64,000 nucleotides of DNA from Ricinus communis (lineage: Eukaryota > Streptophyta > Magnoliopsida > Malpighiales > Euphorbiaceae), in assembly GCF_019578655.1 (NCBI RefSeq), contig NC_063260.1:3660501-3724500 (forward strand), given 5' to 3'. The notes beneath the pieces are model-generated. The model ran no database searches, was not told the origin of the DNA, and was given only the letters and a program-made list of their open reading frames with translations. The position numbers and the translations under genes are program-made. Shown here one piece after another: positions 51,163-62,726 of the stretch; the first letter of the stretch is position 1, and every line of letters begins with the position of its first letter.

Positions 51163-51429
51163 CAATATGCCTTAGTCATCAATTACTATACTTAGTATGT
51201 GACTTGTTGATTTTTAGGTTCAAAATTTAAAAGATAAAAAGACTAACCCATGCTATAAATTGATAAATATAAATATATAATTAATAACCAACTCATCACA
51301 TTACATTGAATTGTTATATCATGAACCTTTGTCCATGATTTATTATGCACCAAGCGCGCAACACAGGTTCGAGGTCTTTCTGTGTTTTGTTTTAAATGTT
51401 AGAGGTTGATGCCCTATACAAACACTACT

Positions 51430-52350
51430 TTTCTTTCTATTATATCACATTTCTTTACTTTTTTATTATATTATTAATAATTTGTTATTATATTTTTTTA
51501 TGTTGGATTTTCAGCAAACTTTATATTTCTCCTTTATTACAATACTAAATTTATCTTTGAATAATATATTAGCTTTTTTTATATTAAAATATTATATATT
51601 AAAATGAAACTCAATTAATGATTCAATTTTTCTATTAAGATATAATATTTAATCATATTTTAGTATATATTTATATTTTAAGTATATTACATTTTACCTC
51701 ACAAAGTTTAAATTTAAATTATATTTAATCATTGTATAATAATATTTTAATTTAAGAATAATAATGAAATATCAAAATTAATAATTTTTTATTCATAATT
51801 AAAAATAATGAAATACAATCATAGGTTATGAACACAAATACATCAATAAAAACTATAAACATCAATATAAAACTACAGGTTTAACAAGTTCATAAATTAT
51901 AAATTATAGATTCATTATACGTGTACTTGAGATTTATATATAAAAGCTTAGAAATTCTTTAGAAAAATACAAGTTCATAGATTAAACATGAAAGATTCAT
52001 AAATTATAAATTATAAATTTATCATATGTACACTTGAACTTCATATATTACAGTTTAGAAATTTAAAATGTAAAAAACAAGAGCATATATTAACCAATGA
52101 ATTTACAGTTCACAAATGATAAATCTACATCTTATATTTAATGAACTTATAAATAATACTTAATGATATTGTTACTTGTAACAATATTTAATAGTAAATT
52201 TTCAATGAACTTACACTATACTATCAATGAACCTACAATATATGTTTAATGAACCTACAACTTGTCAAATATAAATCAATGGAACTACATCGCACTACCA
52301 ATGAACTTATAACTTATAGTTAATCAACCTACAATTTATCAAATATGGAT
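51430..52350. repeat. Repeat family R1, copy C (uninterrupted)
   Basis: Aligns along its length with copy B. It includes gaacacaaatacatcaataa at 51832, two blocks with cataaattataaattata (about 51890 and 52000) and a 3' part with repeated aatgaacctacaa-type motifs (52200-52330). It serves as the empty-site reference for the LTR insertion in copy B. Confidence 0.55.
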
Positions 52351-55300
52351 ATACTTAACAATGAAGATTTAATTTCATATAAAAATACATATATGATATT
52401 TTATAAAAATATAAAATTATCCTTAAAAATCATTTAAAAAATACTCATAAAAATGTTAAAATTTATAAATAATTGCAAAAATAATAATTTTTTTATTTTT
52501 ATATTAATATTTATGATACTAAACCTATTATTAAAAGAATCAAATAAATACAAAAACTTAACCATTAATGTAATTTTTCTTAGAATAATAATTAATATAA
52601 TCTTAGTTAGAAGAACTAAACAAATAAAAAAAAACTCAATCATTACTATAATGTTTTTCTTAAGAAAATTAATATATTTTTAGCTCTCTTAATACTGAAA
52701 AAAAAAATAATTTTAATTGTAAGTATTACAAACAAAATAAAACAACAACAAAATTACATCCAAAACATGCATATCTTATATAATTGGAACTTGGTGATGG
52801 ACATTGTCGCGTATACTTACAAAACTATAGATAGAGCAACAAAATATTCAAATAAAAAAATAAAATTGCACACATGTATCATATGTAAAATTCATGAGTT
52901 TTGGCCCATGTACATGATGTACATAATTTGCCCATCTAAACAAACATTCAAGATATGATAATATTACTCATGTTATTATAATTATAGCAATTAAAATTCT
53001 ATTTCTTCTATTTCTTTATTATAAAATAATTTTTAGTTATAAGAAAAGAGCATATTAGTCATATTTCTAATATTGCTTATAATATCTATAAAAAAACTAT
53101 ATTAAGAAAGATATGTGACATATGTATTTATTTTTGATATATAAATATTTTATTAACATATAAATTTTATGTTTATTGTATTTATGAGATATTAACTAAT
53201 AAATAATAATTCTACTTCCCAAAAATAGCATACCAATTGTATTAATTATCTATAACATTAACAAATCAATCAATAAATATCTTAACATAATTTTTATATT
53301 GTTACATTAATAAGATTTTAAAATATTAAAAATTTTAAATAAAAAAAATACTTGAAAAATCTATTAAATTTTTTATAAACTTCTTTTACATTGTTATATC
53401 TATAAAAAAAAAATTAATATATTTAAAATAATTCTTTTGCACTAATAAGATCTTAAAATAGTAAACTTAAAAAAAGACACTTAAACATATTTAATTTATT
53501 ATTATTTTTAAATTATTATAAATAACTATAGAATATTAAAATTCTATTGAATTTTACCTATAAACTCAATTTTATAATTAAAAAAAGAGTTATGCAACAT
53601 ATAGATAAATCACCAATTATTCTTAAAATTAATAGAACTTATATTTTTTTATTTTTTACTTTGATTTTTAGAGAAAAGCCAAGGTAACGAAATGATAGTT
53701 CAATAGCAGTCATACAAATATGAGTCAGAAGATGTTCCACCACTAGTATAGAAAATTTGAACTTCAGATCTTCAACTATAAAATTTTAGAAAAATTAAAT
53801 ATAAAATTTTACTGAATAAAATTCATGAGAGCAAAAAATAAAATTAGATAGATTAATCTGATTATTTAATCCGAACCTAATAAGTTAATCTGAAACTCGA
53901 AGCAACTCGAACTAGACTTAATCTGAATCCAATTTTGTCCGAACTCAAAAAGAGCAAGACATAAAGACCCGAATATGATCCAGCTTGAACTCGATCCAAC
54001 CAAAACCTAAAACTGAAAGAACCAACATTGCCCGAACTCGAGAAAATCCAAATCCAAAATAGTCAAATCTAAAATGATTCAAAGCCTAAAACAATCTTAT
54101 TCCAATCTGACTCGACTCGTTGGCTTGTCATCTCTAACTATACCCCATAATCAACTTTATAATTTCTTTTAATGGTTTCAGTCGTTTATCCTATGGAGAG
54201 GCTTTGATACAATTCCTATGGTAATTCGTGGCCGGGGATGGCAATGGATAGGGTATTGGGTAAGGTAGTATTATACTATTATCCATATCCAAAAGAATGT
54301 ATGTCTATCCATACCCATCTGAGTAATAAATATTAAATCCATCTTCATACGCATAAAGTTTCAAGTAACTCATGGGCAATTCACTATCCAAATAGTCATT
54401 AAAATATAATAAAACTTCTATAAAATAATATTATTCTGACTAAAAAATATTATTTTTTATAGAGATTGTTTATTTATTAATTTATCAATAAATAAATATT
54501 TATTAATTTTTAAAACATTATTTTAATTATTTGTTTATGTATTTTTATCATAATATATGTATGAGTTATATAAAAAAATGTGGTCAAAAGTTAAAAATAT
54601 GTTTTTTCATATTACATTACATATCTTCAAATGGCTTAATATAAAAAACACAAGAACTCATTAGTTTAAAGAAGCCAAATTTCATGGGATGTAGTAATTA
54701 ACCTGAAATTTTAAAACTTAATGGAGTTCACAAGTACAAAAGAAAAATTGATCTACACTTCAATAAACCTAGATGTAGTTATCATCCGAGATAATAGCTG
54801 ACCTGGTATAGAATATGAGATTACTATTGTTTTGTACATGTCCAGTCATCACCAAGGTTCCCATCCTTATTTATGTTTTACAGAGACAACTTTCAGCATA
54901 CCTAGTACAAATATCAGTTTCAGCTACAATCAAAAAAAATTATACCAGAGCAGTCTCACCCTTTATGAGGCAACTGAATATGGTGCCGCTTGATTCAAAG
55001 GCACAGCATCCACTGGCAACCTACAAGTTACAGCAAATGAAGTTCAGCATGCATCCACACCATTACAAGAAGTTGCAGAGTTCAATAGTATAGTATAAGT
55101 CTATAATACTACAAGATGTTATAGTGTTTATTAAGTCCATATACAATCAGCTATTATACTTAAGAGGAGAGTTCCAAACCAAGTTCATTCAAATTTGTTT
55201 TAATTTGTTTTATACTTAACATTTTGACTAAACATTAAGGGTAAAATTGGATCTTTTCCCTATTCATATTCATATTTATGTTTATGTAATTATGAATACC

Positions 55301-55748
55301 TAACATCATAAAAACATCTGTAGAACAGATTCCTCCTCGGTGAATGCACAAAATGTGTGGCATTTTAATTAGTATTGAATGTGGTATTCTACAGAGAGAT
55401 AATTAGAACAAGTGACATTTTTATATTTTTAAGAAAACAAAGTGTTGCCTCTACCTTTCAAGATTACAAATTGAAGAAAGAAAGTGTGTAATCTCATTTA
55501 CTAATACCTTCTAGTTCCATCCAAAGAAAATTGTTCCTATGAAGAATTACTATAAAAGCAGCACTAACAGCATGCCAGAAGCAGCAGTGGTAAAAGTGAT
55601 CAGAGTAGAACATACACATCTAAAAATGCTACCAGCAAAAGGCATCAAAGTCCCAAATGAAGCAATCAGAAACACAGGTGTTATGATTCATAGGAGAAAT
55701 AAAGCCGAGACACCAAAAAACAAAAAATAATGTACGAGGAACTAAATT
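52351..55748. other. Intergenic region and 3' flank of the DRB gene
   Basis: 52430-53600 is extremely AT-rich; the overlapping open frames there reflect base composition. 53880-54110 is a degenerate array of tccgaactcga/aactcgaa-type motifs, resembling the end of a dispersed element and finishing near ttgtcatctctaac. At 54234 ggggatggcaatgg looks like a MITE tip. Roughly 55100-55748 is plausible 3' UTR or flank of the DRB gene. Confidence 0.35.
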
Positions 55749-57853
55749 TTACTGAGATTCACTTCGCAATTTTTTGTTAGGCTTTTTCTTATTCTTTCTC
55801 CTCTTCTTCCCAGATTCAAGAGCAACATCCACAGACTGTCCTGATACTGGATGCACAAAAGCTATCGGAAGATCAATTCCCTCACAGATTTTTTCTGGTT
55901 TCGTTTTGGTGAATTCATGATGGGGAGGATGCAATGCAGAAGCTGCCTCAGGAATTGGCACAACATTACTAACCATAAGAGCTTCAGTTTTTATATCTTT
56001 ACCAACCACAGGCATATTGCTATTTTGGGCATCTTGTGAATCAGATTTATGAAATCCAACATATAATTTGCGTTTAGACTTGAAAAATTTAGAAATAATT
56101 TCCCCCGACTCCACATTCCCTGCAACGCAATTTCAAACAGTTAACAATAGAAAGCAATGACACAATCCTCTGAAAAATTATAAGAAAAGTCAATTGATGA
56201 GTAGATAAGGATACTCAAAAGTGAAAGAACCGCAGCACGAGCTGCCAATTGTTCAGCCTCCTTCTTGGTTCTACCCATGTCACCATTATAGGTCACACCA
56301 TTGAAAACTGAAGAAGATACAAAAATTGGAAACAGCCCTCCTTGCTTAACAGTGTTATATGTAGGCATTTCCAGTTGCATCTTGACCGCATACTCATTTA
56401 AGATGGACTTGCAAGCCACTGTGTCCTGAATTGTCCAAAAGAGGGGGGGAAAATGAGATAAAGAATGTCGATAAGATTAACCACAGCGGATACAATAATT
56501 CACATTCTCATAGCTATTATTACTCATTCTTCTAATCATTCTCTTCTGTGGATGTTAAAATTCCTAATCAGAATCATCATAGTTTAATCTACTAATGGAG
56601 ATAGCAATTGCAAGATCACAAAGTTCTATTAAAGTGAAAACCTCGTGAGTAAATTTTTCATCCTTTATTTCATCCTTTATCTTTTCTGTTATCGAAGTCA
56701 ATGCAAGTTTTGCAACATCTTGTTCAGCTTCCTTTCGATGCGAAAATGTATTATGAGAAGTGTATTCTTCTCCATCCACTAAAACCGTTGACCTAAACTT
56801 TGGGTCATGTGGGTATCCTTCATTGACAGTTTGATAAATTGGTAGTTGCAAGGATTGCCGTTGTGTGTACTCTTGTAGTCGATTTTTATACATCAAGTGT
56901 TCTGGGGCCGCTACAAGTAAAAATTGCATGTGGATTAGTAATCCATTTCATAATTGTTAACATAATATATAAACCAGCACCAATCATATAATGTGATAAC
57001 TTGTATGCATATATCTTGTGTAGTGTAAACATCAAGAAAATAAAGGCCCCTGAAACATTCAATTATCGAATGTCAACCATCATGGGCAAAATGTAAATTA
57101 TATTAAAATCAAGCTTGCCAAATCAATCTCATTTTGACAAGTGACCAAAAAATAATAAACAAAGAAAACAAACTGAATGCAGGTATGAACAATCAAAGTG
57201 CAGTAATATGAAACAAAAATGAAGGATGGAAACAGCAAATTCACTCGCAAGAAATCAGTTAAGGAGCTACGCCAAGCAAGTCACTACAAACATATATGAG
57301 CATCCGCTACCAAACACTCTGAACAAGAACTTTTGAAGGGAAATATCAGATATAATGAGCATGAAAGTGAAAATTAGCTAACTTAATAACACCGCAAACC
57401 CTAATCAAATTTCTTAACTTCTAAACATACTGACTAATAGTGTAAATACCATTTTCTGCCACTAAACAATAAACAAAAGAAAAAGGCCATTAATATTACC
57501 ATTTCAAAATGACAAAGCAAGCTCATTTCAGCAATCTTTAATACAAAATCGAGACTACAAATGCATGGCAAGCTTTTCTCTGCTTAACTAGAAGACAAAA
57601 ATTTAAGTAGGAAAATTTTTTCTTAAAAAATACTCTCAAACATCATAAATCATTTGTTTGAGTAGCAGAACTCAAAACAACAACAAATCATTTTCTTTTG
57701 TCCACAAAAAAGAAAAAGAAAAAAATTCCACACTTCACATAAAAAATGAAATAAAGAAAAACAACGAAACTCACGGCAAGAGGTAGAGACAGCCGGAGGC
57801 AGAGGCGGAAGTGGAGTTGGAGTAGAATCAATAATGGGTATGAATTCATCCAT
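55749..57853 (-). CDS. Double dsRNA-binding-domain protein (DRB family), 4 exons, 309 aa
   Basis: Exons are 57853-57775, 56910-56642, 56425-56215 and 56119-55749. All introns are GT-AG; joined they give 930 nt and an intact frame. Exon 1 encodes a 26-residue Pro-rich N-terminus (PTPLPPLPPA). dsRBD1 covers about residues 33-104 (YKNRLQEYTQRQ ... HRKEAEQDVAKLAL). dsRBD2 covers about 119-187 (CKSILNEYAVKMQ ... RTKKEAEQLAARAAVLSL). The C-terminal 122 residues are low in conservation and end in a Lys/Arg-rich tail (KKRRKNKKKPNKKLR), a likely nuclear signal. Two N-terminal dsRBDs define plant DRB proteins (HYL1/DRB1, DRB2-5), partners of Dicer-like enzymes in small-RNA production. This copy differs from DRB1 and DRB4 as I know them and may be the DRB8-like lineage. 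The exact paralogue is not settled. Confidence 0.92.
56911..57774 (-). other. First intron of the DRB gene
   Basis: An 864-bp phase-1 intron with donor CC|GTGAGT and acceptor TTGTAG|CGG. It separates the Pro-rich N-terminus from the first dsRBD. No embedded gene is seen. Confidence 0.85.
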
Positions 57854-57870
57854 TCTATTGAAATTAGGAC

Positions 57871-57988
57871 TTTAAGTGAAGTGAGAGTAGGATTTAGGGT
57901 TTCTCTGGTTTTGTCCTTTCAGTTTTGGGTTTAAGTGAAGTGAGAGTGGGATTTAGGGTTTCTCTGGTTTTGTCCTTTCAGTTTTGGG
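57871..57988 (-). promoter_or_regulatory. 59-bp tandem duplication with telo-box motifs in the DRB 5' leader
   Basis: 57871-57929 and 57930-57988 are the same 59-bp unit differing at one base (A or G in gagagtRgg). The repeat starts only 18 bp upstream of the ATG. Each copy contains tagggttt, which on the gene strand is AAACCCTA, the plant telo-box common in promoters of genes for translation and cell division. Near identity suggests a recent duplication. Confidence 0.8.
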
Positions 57989-58198
57989 TTTTCGGCTTTT
58001 TAGTCTTCAGGTTACAGGGACGTCTCTTGGAGATGGGAGACCTTCTCTGAGTTGGGTGGGTCTGTCCGGCAAAGATTCACTTTGGCCCCTGAACTTGTGA
58101 CGAGATATCATAAAATCCAAAATGAAGTTTGTATTTCAAATTACTCCTTAACTTACATTCTTTGGATCATTGAACTCCATAATTTGGACGAAATATTT
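57989..58198 (-). promoter_or_regulatory. Remaining DRB promoter region before the solo LTR
   Basis: About 210 bp separate the duplicated leader from the LTR insertion. 58075-58198 has phrases such as ctttggcccctgaacttgtg, typical of the tip of an older dispersed element into which the LTR inserted. The LTR now forms the distal upstream sequence of the DRB gene. Confidence 0.35.
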
Positions 58199-58899
58199 TG
58201 TAACACCCGGAATTTTTTATATATTTAATAATGAGTTTTTATTTAAGTTAATTTTAGCTTTATTTTTATTCGGTTTAATTGGAATGATTTAAATACAAAT
58301 TTTGAATGTTCATGTTAGATAAATAAATGAGTTATTTTCCATATCCAATTAGTTTGATTTTTAAGGAGTTAATTAAGTAAACTATTTAAGAAATGATTAT
58401 ATTTTGGTTATTCAAATTTTTTTTCCAAATGCATATTTATATAAGTAAAATTATATATTGGAAAATTATGGTAGAATTGTAAAGGATGTTTATAAAAGAA
58501 TTTTGGGAAAGTTGGTATTATAATTGATTAGTAGTATTAAATTTTAAGTTGGAAATTGATTATTTAATTTAATTGTGTGTTAGGACTAAATTGGAAATTT
58601 ATTTTGGAATAAGGATTGAAAGTATAATGTTATTTTTATGGGGTTTTAATGGAAATTTGTGAGCATGGTATTTTTGTAAATAAATATATCGGTTAGGGGT
58701 ATTTTTGTAATTATATATTTTCAATAATTCGGATTTGGCCCAAATTAAATAGTTAGGGGCTTAATTGAAAGGCTTAAAAGAAGTTTGGGGGTCAAATTGG
58801 AATTCTGCAGGATGAAATTGTAAGTAATAAAGAAAGTTGAGGGACCAAATTGCAATAAGGAAAAGTTCGGGGGCCTAATGTCGATATTGAAAGGAAAGA

Positions 58900-59450
58900 A
58901 AATCGGGGAAGAAGAAAGAAGGAGAGAGAGAGAGGGGAGAGAGAGAGGGGCGTCGGTGGCGGCCATGGCGGGCGGGGGCCAGCCAGGCGGCGTCTGTTGG
59001 CAGCGGCGTGGCGGCGGAATCACGCGACGTGTGGCGGCTTCGGCCGTTCCGTACCGCCGATCTTGGTGGCGATCGGCTCCCCGCAGAGAGCTTCCTTTTG
59101 GCGGCTGTCGGTTTTAGTGGCCGGAGAGAGTTCAGCGAAGTGGTGGCAGCCGTGTTTTCCCGATTTTCCGTGAGCTCCGGCCGGAGGATGGACGATTGGA
59201 GGGCGTATCCCGACTCTCCTGGCTTCAAGCTTCACGATGGCACCGGTTTGGTGGCGATCGGGCTTCGTTCGAATCGACGGTCGAGATCGTCCGCAAATCT
59301 CTCCCGGATGATCGGGTGTCGGATCGGAAAATCGGGCGAGGGATCGTCTTCGGTAGCGTCGTTGTGAGTTCGATGGTGTGTTCGGATCGTCGATCGGACT
59401 CCCGTGGCCGGGCCGAAGTCGGCCGGCGATCGGCGTCTCGGTAATTATCT
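58900..59450. other. GC-rich core of the solo LTR
   Basis: A GA-rich lead-in (58905-58948) is followed by about 500 bp unusually rich in G, C and CpG for this window (for example ggcggccatggcgggcgggg). Because stop codons are AT-rich, this core is open in several frames on both strands; none resembles a known protein. The placement inside an LTR suggests promoter or leader function for the retroelement. Confidence 0.6.
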
Positions 59451-60195
59451 TTGGCCCGTTAATTTTGGAATTCTTGGTTTAATTTGTGTTTATTGGGTTA
59501 TATTGAGTATTTGATGATATTTGTGAGTCATAAATAATTGTCTGTCAGTTTGCTTGCCTCGTATTTAGTGCTGTGTGGCGGAGTCGGGATTAAGTGAAGT
59601 TTGGGGACCCGACTCCCGTTGTTTAAATTTTTGGATATTTGGAGTGTTTTTCTGGCAGGTCCTGGACCCGTTTTTACGGGGGGTAATGTTCGTGTTGTAA
59701 GGGAGGTTCTGCCGGATTTTCGGTAGAATTCTCCCGAGTCGAGATTCTTAGACAGTCAGTTCTAGGAATCTAGACCTAGGATTAATGATCGATTGTTTCA
59801 GCGTTTTAATAAATTGTTTTCCGTGAATAGATTGTCTGTTCGTTCGGCTCGCTCCTATCGAGGCACCGGAGCAGAGCTAGGAGGTCGCCAAACCTGTGAG
59901 TTAAAGTAATATATCGCTTACGCACGTGTCATGCATAAAATTTGATTTGCTACTGTGAATATTTATTTGTAATTTCAATTTTTCATTTAATTATTATTAT
60001 TATTATTTGCATGATGCTTTTAATTACTATTTAAATATGTTTTTTCTTTATTACCAATTTTAATATTGCATGATGACTCAGGATGGGACGGCAGTAGAAC
60101 ATAGGAGTTGGATGAGTGTTCCAATATAATCTGAGAGAGATAGGAAAAGGGTAAAGAGGTAAAAATTTTAAGAAAGAAAAATTAGGACTGCCTTA

Positions 60196-60440
60196 CGGTC
60201 GAGCATCGCTTCGGGCTTAGTAGAGTGTGGTTCTTGGGAGTAAAGGTCCCGGTCGAGCATTGCTCTCGGGCGGCTTATTTTGAAATTTAAGTGACCAGAC
60301 TGGAGGTAAGGTCCCTGGTCGAGCTAAGCTCTCTGGGCGCCAGTCTTATTGGATAAGAGAGCCGAAAGGCTAAGAGTTAAGTGGCCGATTTGGAGGTAAG
60401 GTCCCAGTCGAGCTTTGCTCTCGGGGCGCCCGATCTGTTG
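60196..60440. repeat. Degenerate repeats within the solo LTR
   Basis: The motif ggtcgagc..tgctctcggg recurs with starts near 60196, 60251, 60318 and 60406. In the last two copies it follows tggaggtaaggtccc (60301 and 60391, 90 bp apart), and a weaker copy, gggagtaaaggtccc, starts at 60236. Each unit can form a small ctcgagc..gctctcggg-type hairpin. Confidence 0.6.
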
Positions 60441-61089
60441 GAATGAGAGGTTTGAGATGATAGAGTTGAGGTTAGTTGAGACATAAGTGTTGAAATAATC
60501 GAGATTTTAGAGTTGGGATTAGAGTTCTACTGAAGTACTCCGTTCCGTTGCATGTGGAATAAATTTTGTTTAAGCATGGCATGACACATATGTTTTAACA
60601 TGACACGTATGGTTCGCGTGATTTATTAATTATTTTAAAATTAAATAAGGTGACATTGAGATATTTGAAACTGTTATAGATATATGATTTTAACTCACTC
60701 TCGAGACTGACAGTCTCTATTTACTGTTTTTCAGATTCGTGACTGTTAGTCCTCTCGCGACTCTTATTCAGTAACCCGACTCCTTCATCATCGGGTGATG
60801 TATTTGATTTGGTATGTAAATTGGTAAATCTTAGATTCTCCAGAGTAGTAATAGTAGATGTATCAGTTGTAAATTTTCTGAGTTTCGGGTCTCGCCTAAT
60901 TTTTCTGGCAGACCGAAATATTTATGTAGAATGTAGCTATTAAGATAATTTGTGGCTTTAATAATATTAATTTGAGATGAGATTTGTTTAAATCAGTGAG
61001 TGTCAGGCTTACTACGGGTTTCAGTGGCCTTAAGCCTACCCATTCCCTAGTGTCGGTCACGGGCCTACAGGTGGGGTCGTGACATATTT

Positions 61090-62330
61090 GGTCTGAATTA
61101 CATTACATTCGCTAGTAAAGAGAACCAACCAATAATAAAAGTAAAAATTATTATTTTCTTTAACTTTCAATGCACCTTTTTTTTTTCCTCACCATTGTCT
61201 TTTCCTAGCTTCTTTACAATATCTTTAAAACTTTTTTATCTCTAAACTTTTTATTAACAAATAAAATCATGTATCTACGGAAAATGATATAAATTTTGAA
61301 AAAACATTATTCAATTTTTTATCTTTTTAACTAAATATATGACATTTCACTTCAAGTGAGGAGCCCCTTAAATGGGAAAACCATCATAATACCAAGTAAA
61401 GAACAAACCAAAAATACAAAATCATATATGAAATTGAAGGTTACACAAATAACCTAAAAAAGGCAAAAAAAAAATCATATTTACTATCAGAAATTACTTC
61501 TAATAATATTCTTCTAGTATAAATTTTTCTAAGTATGTTATAATTCGAAAGTTTTATTTCATAAATATTTTAGTTTTTATTAGGTATACCATTTTGTAAA
61601 TTGGTATATCTTATAATCAATTTTATATTCATTTTCAAAATTTTATGGTATTCAATTGTTTGATATATTTGTTATGTAAATAGTATGTGCATGAAATACT
61701 TTTTCAGTTTTTTATTATATGTTTTCAAAATTATTTATTGTATTTTAACTATATTTTATTATATGAATAGTATATGTTCAAATCGTCTATCATAATTTTT
61801 TTTCTTCAAAATAAATTGTCAATCATAATTTAAGTTGTATACATTTATTAAGTCCTAAGAAATGGGATCGATTTTCATGTATTTTGATATTTCTTACATA
61901 AATATTTAGTATATATTTAATATATAACTAGTAACTGCTGTTATTTTTATATATGATGTGTTAATAGTTATTTTTAAAAGAAATTAAAAGAGAATAGTTC
62001 CAAAATAATATCAATTTAATATATTTTGAAAAATTCATTATATATTTATATATTTTGTATATCAAATTAATATTATCTATAAATTAATACTTGCACGTTG
62101 TGTATTTGTATAATATATAAATTCAATCAAGCATTTCTTTTGTTGTGAGAACCAATATGCTAAGATTTTTATCCAATAGTTAGGGTGTGCACTATTCGGT
62201 TTGAACTGAACGATCAGTTCCGTTTTCAATTATAATTTTAAAAAATTATAAGTATTTATTTAATCTTTATGCAGAAAATTTTAAAAAATCGAACTCAAGA
62301 AATAACAGTTGTTATTGGTTACTTGATGGT
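61090..62330. other. AT-rich non-coding sequence
   Basis: No gene. Around 62185-62320, gggtgtgcactattcggtttgaactgaac resembles the tip of a degenerate MITE of the cggttcggtttgaac type. Confidence 0.35.
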
Positions 62331-62726
62331 AGGAATTGCAATGTGGTGAGTTTGGCTTTTCCATTCCCATCCTATCAAAAGTCGGAGCTGGTATGAAGTT
62401 CAAATTTTTTTTAAACGGGATCGGCCGGGTTCGGATAATACATATTATATTTATTTTATATATTTTATTAATTTTTAAAATATATTTATTTAATATTTTA
62501 ACTATTATTTAATATAATTAAAGGAATAAAGTATAGATTTAAGAAAATTTAAAATATTTTAAAAAATTATATATATATATATATATATATACAATTTATT
62601 TCAGATATAATTCAAGACGGGTTGTTGGCGCGTCGGCCCTGTCACTAGTAGCAGAATGAGTATTTCTCATCTCATTTGGATGGGATTACTGGCTTATTTC
62701 GGGATACAGAATAAATTGCCATCTCT
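62331..62726. mobile_element. 396-bp MITE with 10-bp target duplication
   Basis: Flanking repeats are ACTTGATGGT at 62321-62330 and ACTTGGTGGT at 62727-62736 (one mismatch). Element ends are AGGAATTGCAAT on the left and, in reverse complement, AGAGATGGCAAT on the right. The interior has an (AT)n run (62570-62592) and no coding sequence. A 9-11-bp duplication fits Mutator-like non-autonomous elements, whereas 8 bp would indicate hAT; the class is tentative. Confidence 0.55.

Larger units (their letters stand above)
58199..61084. mobile_element. Solo LTR, 2,886 bp, Ty3/gypsy-like
   Basis: Begins TGTAACACCCGG and ends GGGTCGTGACA, so it has the 5'-TG...CA-3' LTR form with short inverted ends (TGTNAC). 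It is flanked by a perfect 5-bp target duplication TATTT at 58194-58198 and 61085-61089. No gag/pol, primer-binding site or second LTR lies in between, so it is a solo LTR. Length and terminal sequence suggest a chromovirus such as Tekay/Del; that assignment is inference. The perfect duplication and many surviving CpG sites point to a fairly young insertion. Confidence 0.8.

Noticed and set aside
52434..52683. Overlapping 69- and 76-residue frames on opposite strands
   Set aside because: Composition-driven: strings of Ile, Asn, Lys, Phe and Leu in extremely AT-rich DNA.
54815..55730. Open frames of 92 and 63 codons on the plus strand
   Set aside because: They lie in the probable 3' flank of the DRB gene, have no splice or domain support, and look like chance frames.
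58745..59444. Several long open frames on both strands in the GC-rich part of the solo LTR
   Set aside because: They overlap in multiple frames, lack protein-like motifs and are explained by low stop-codon density in GC-rich sequence within an LTR.
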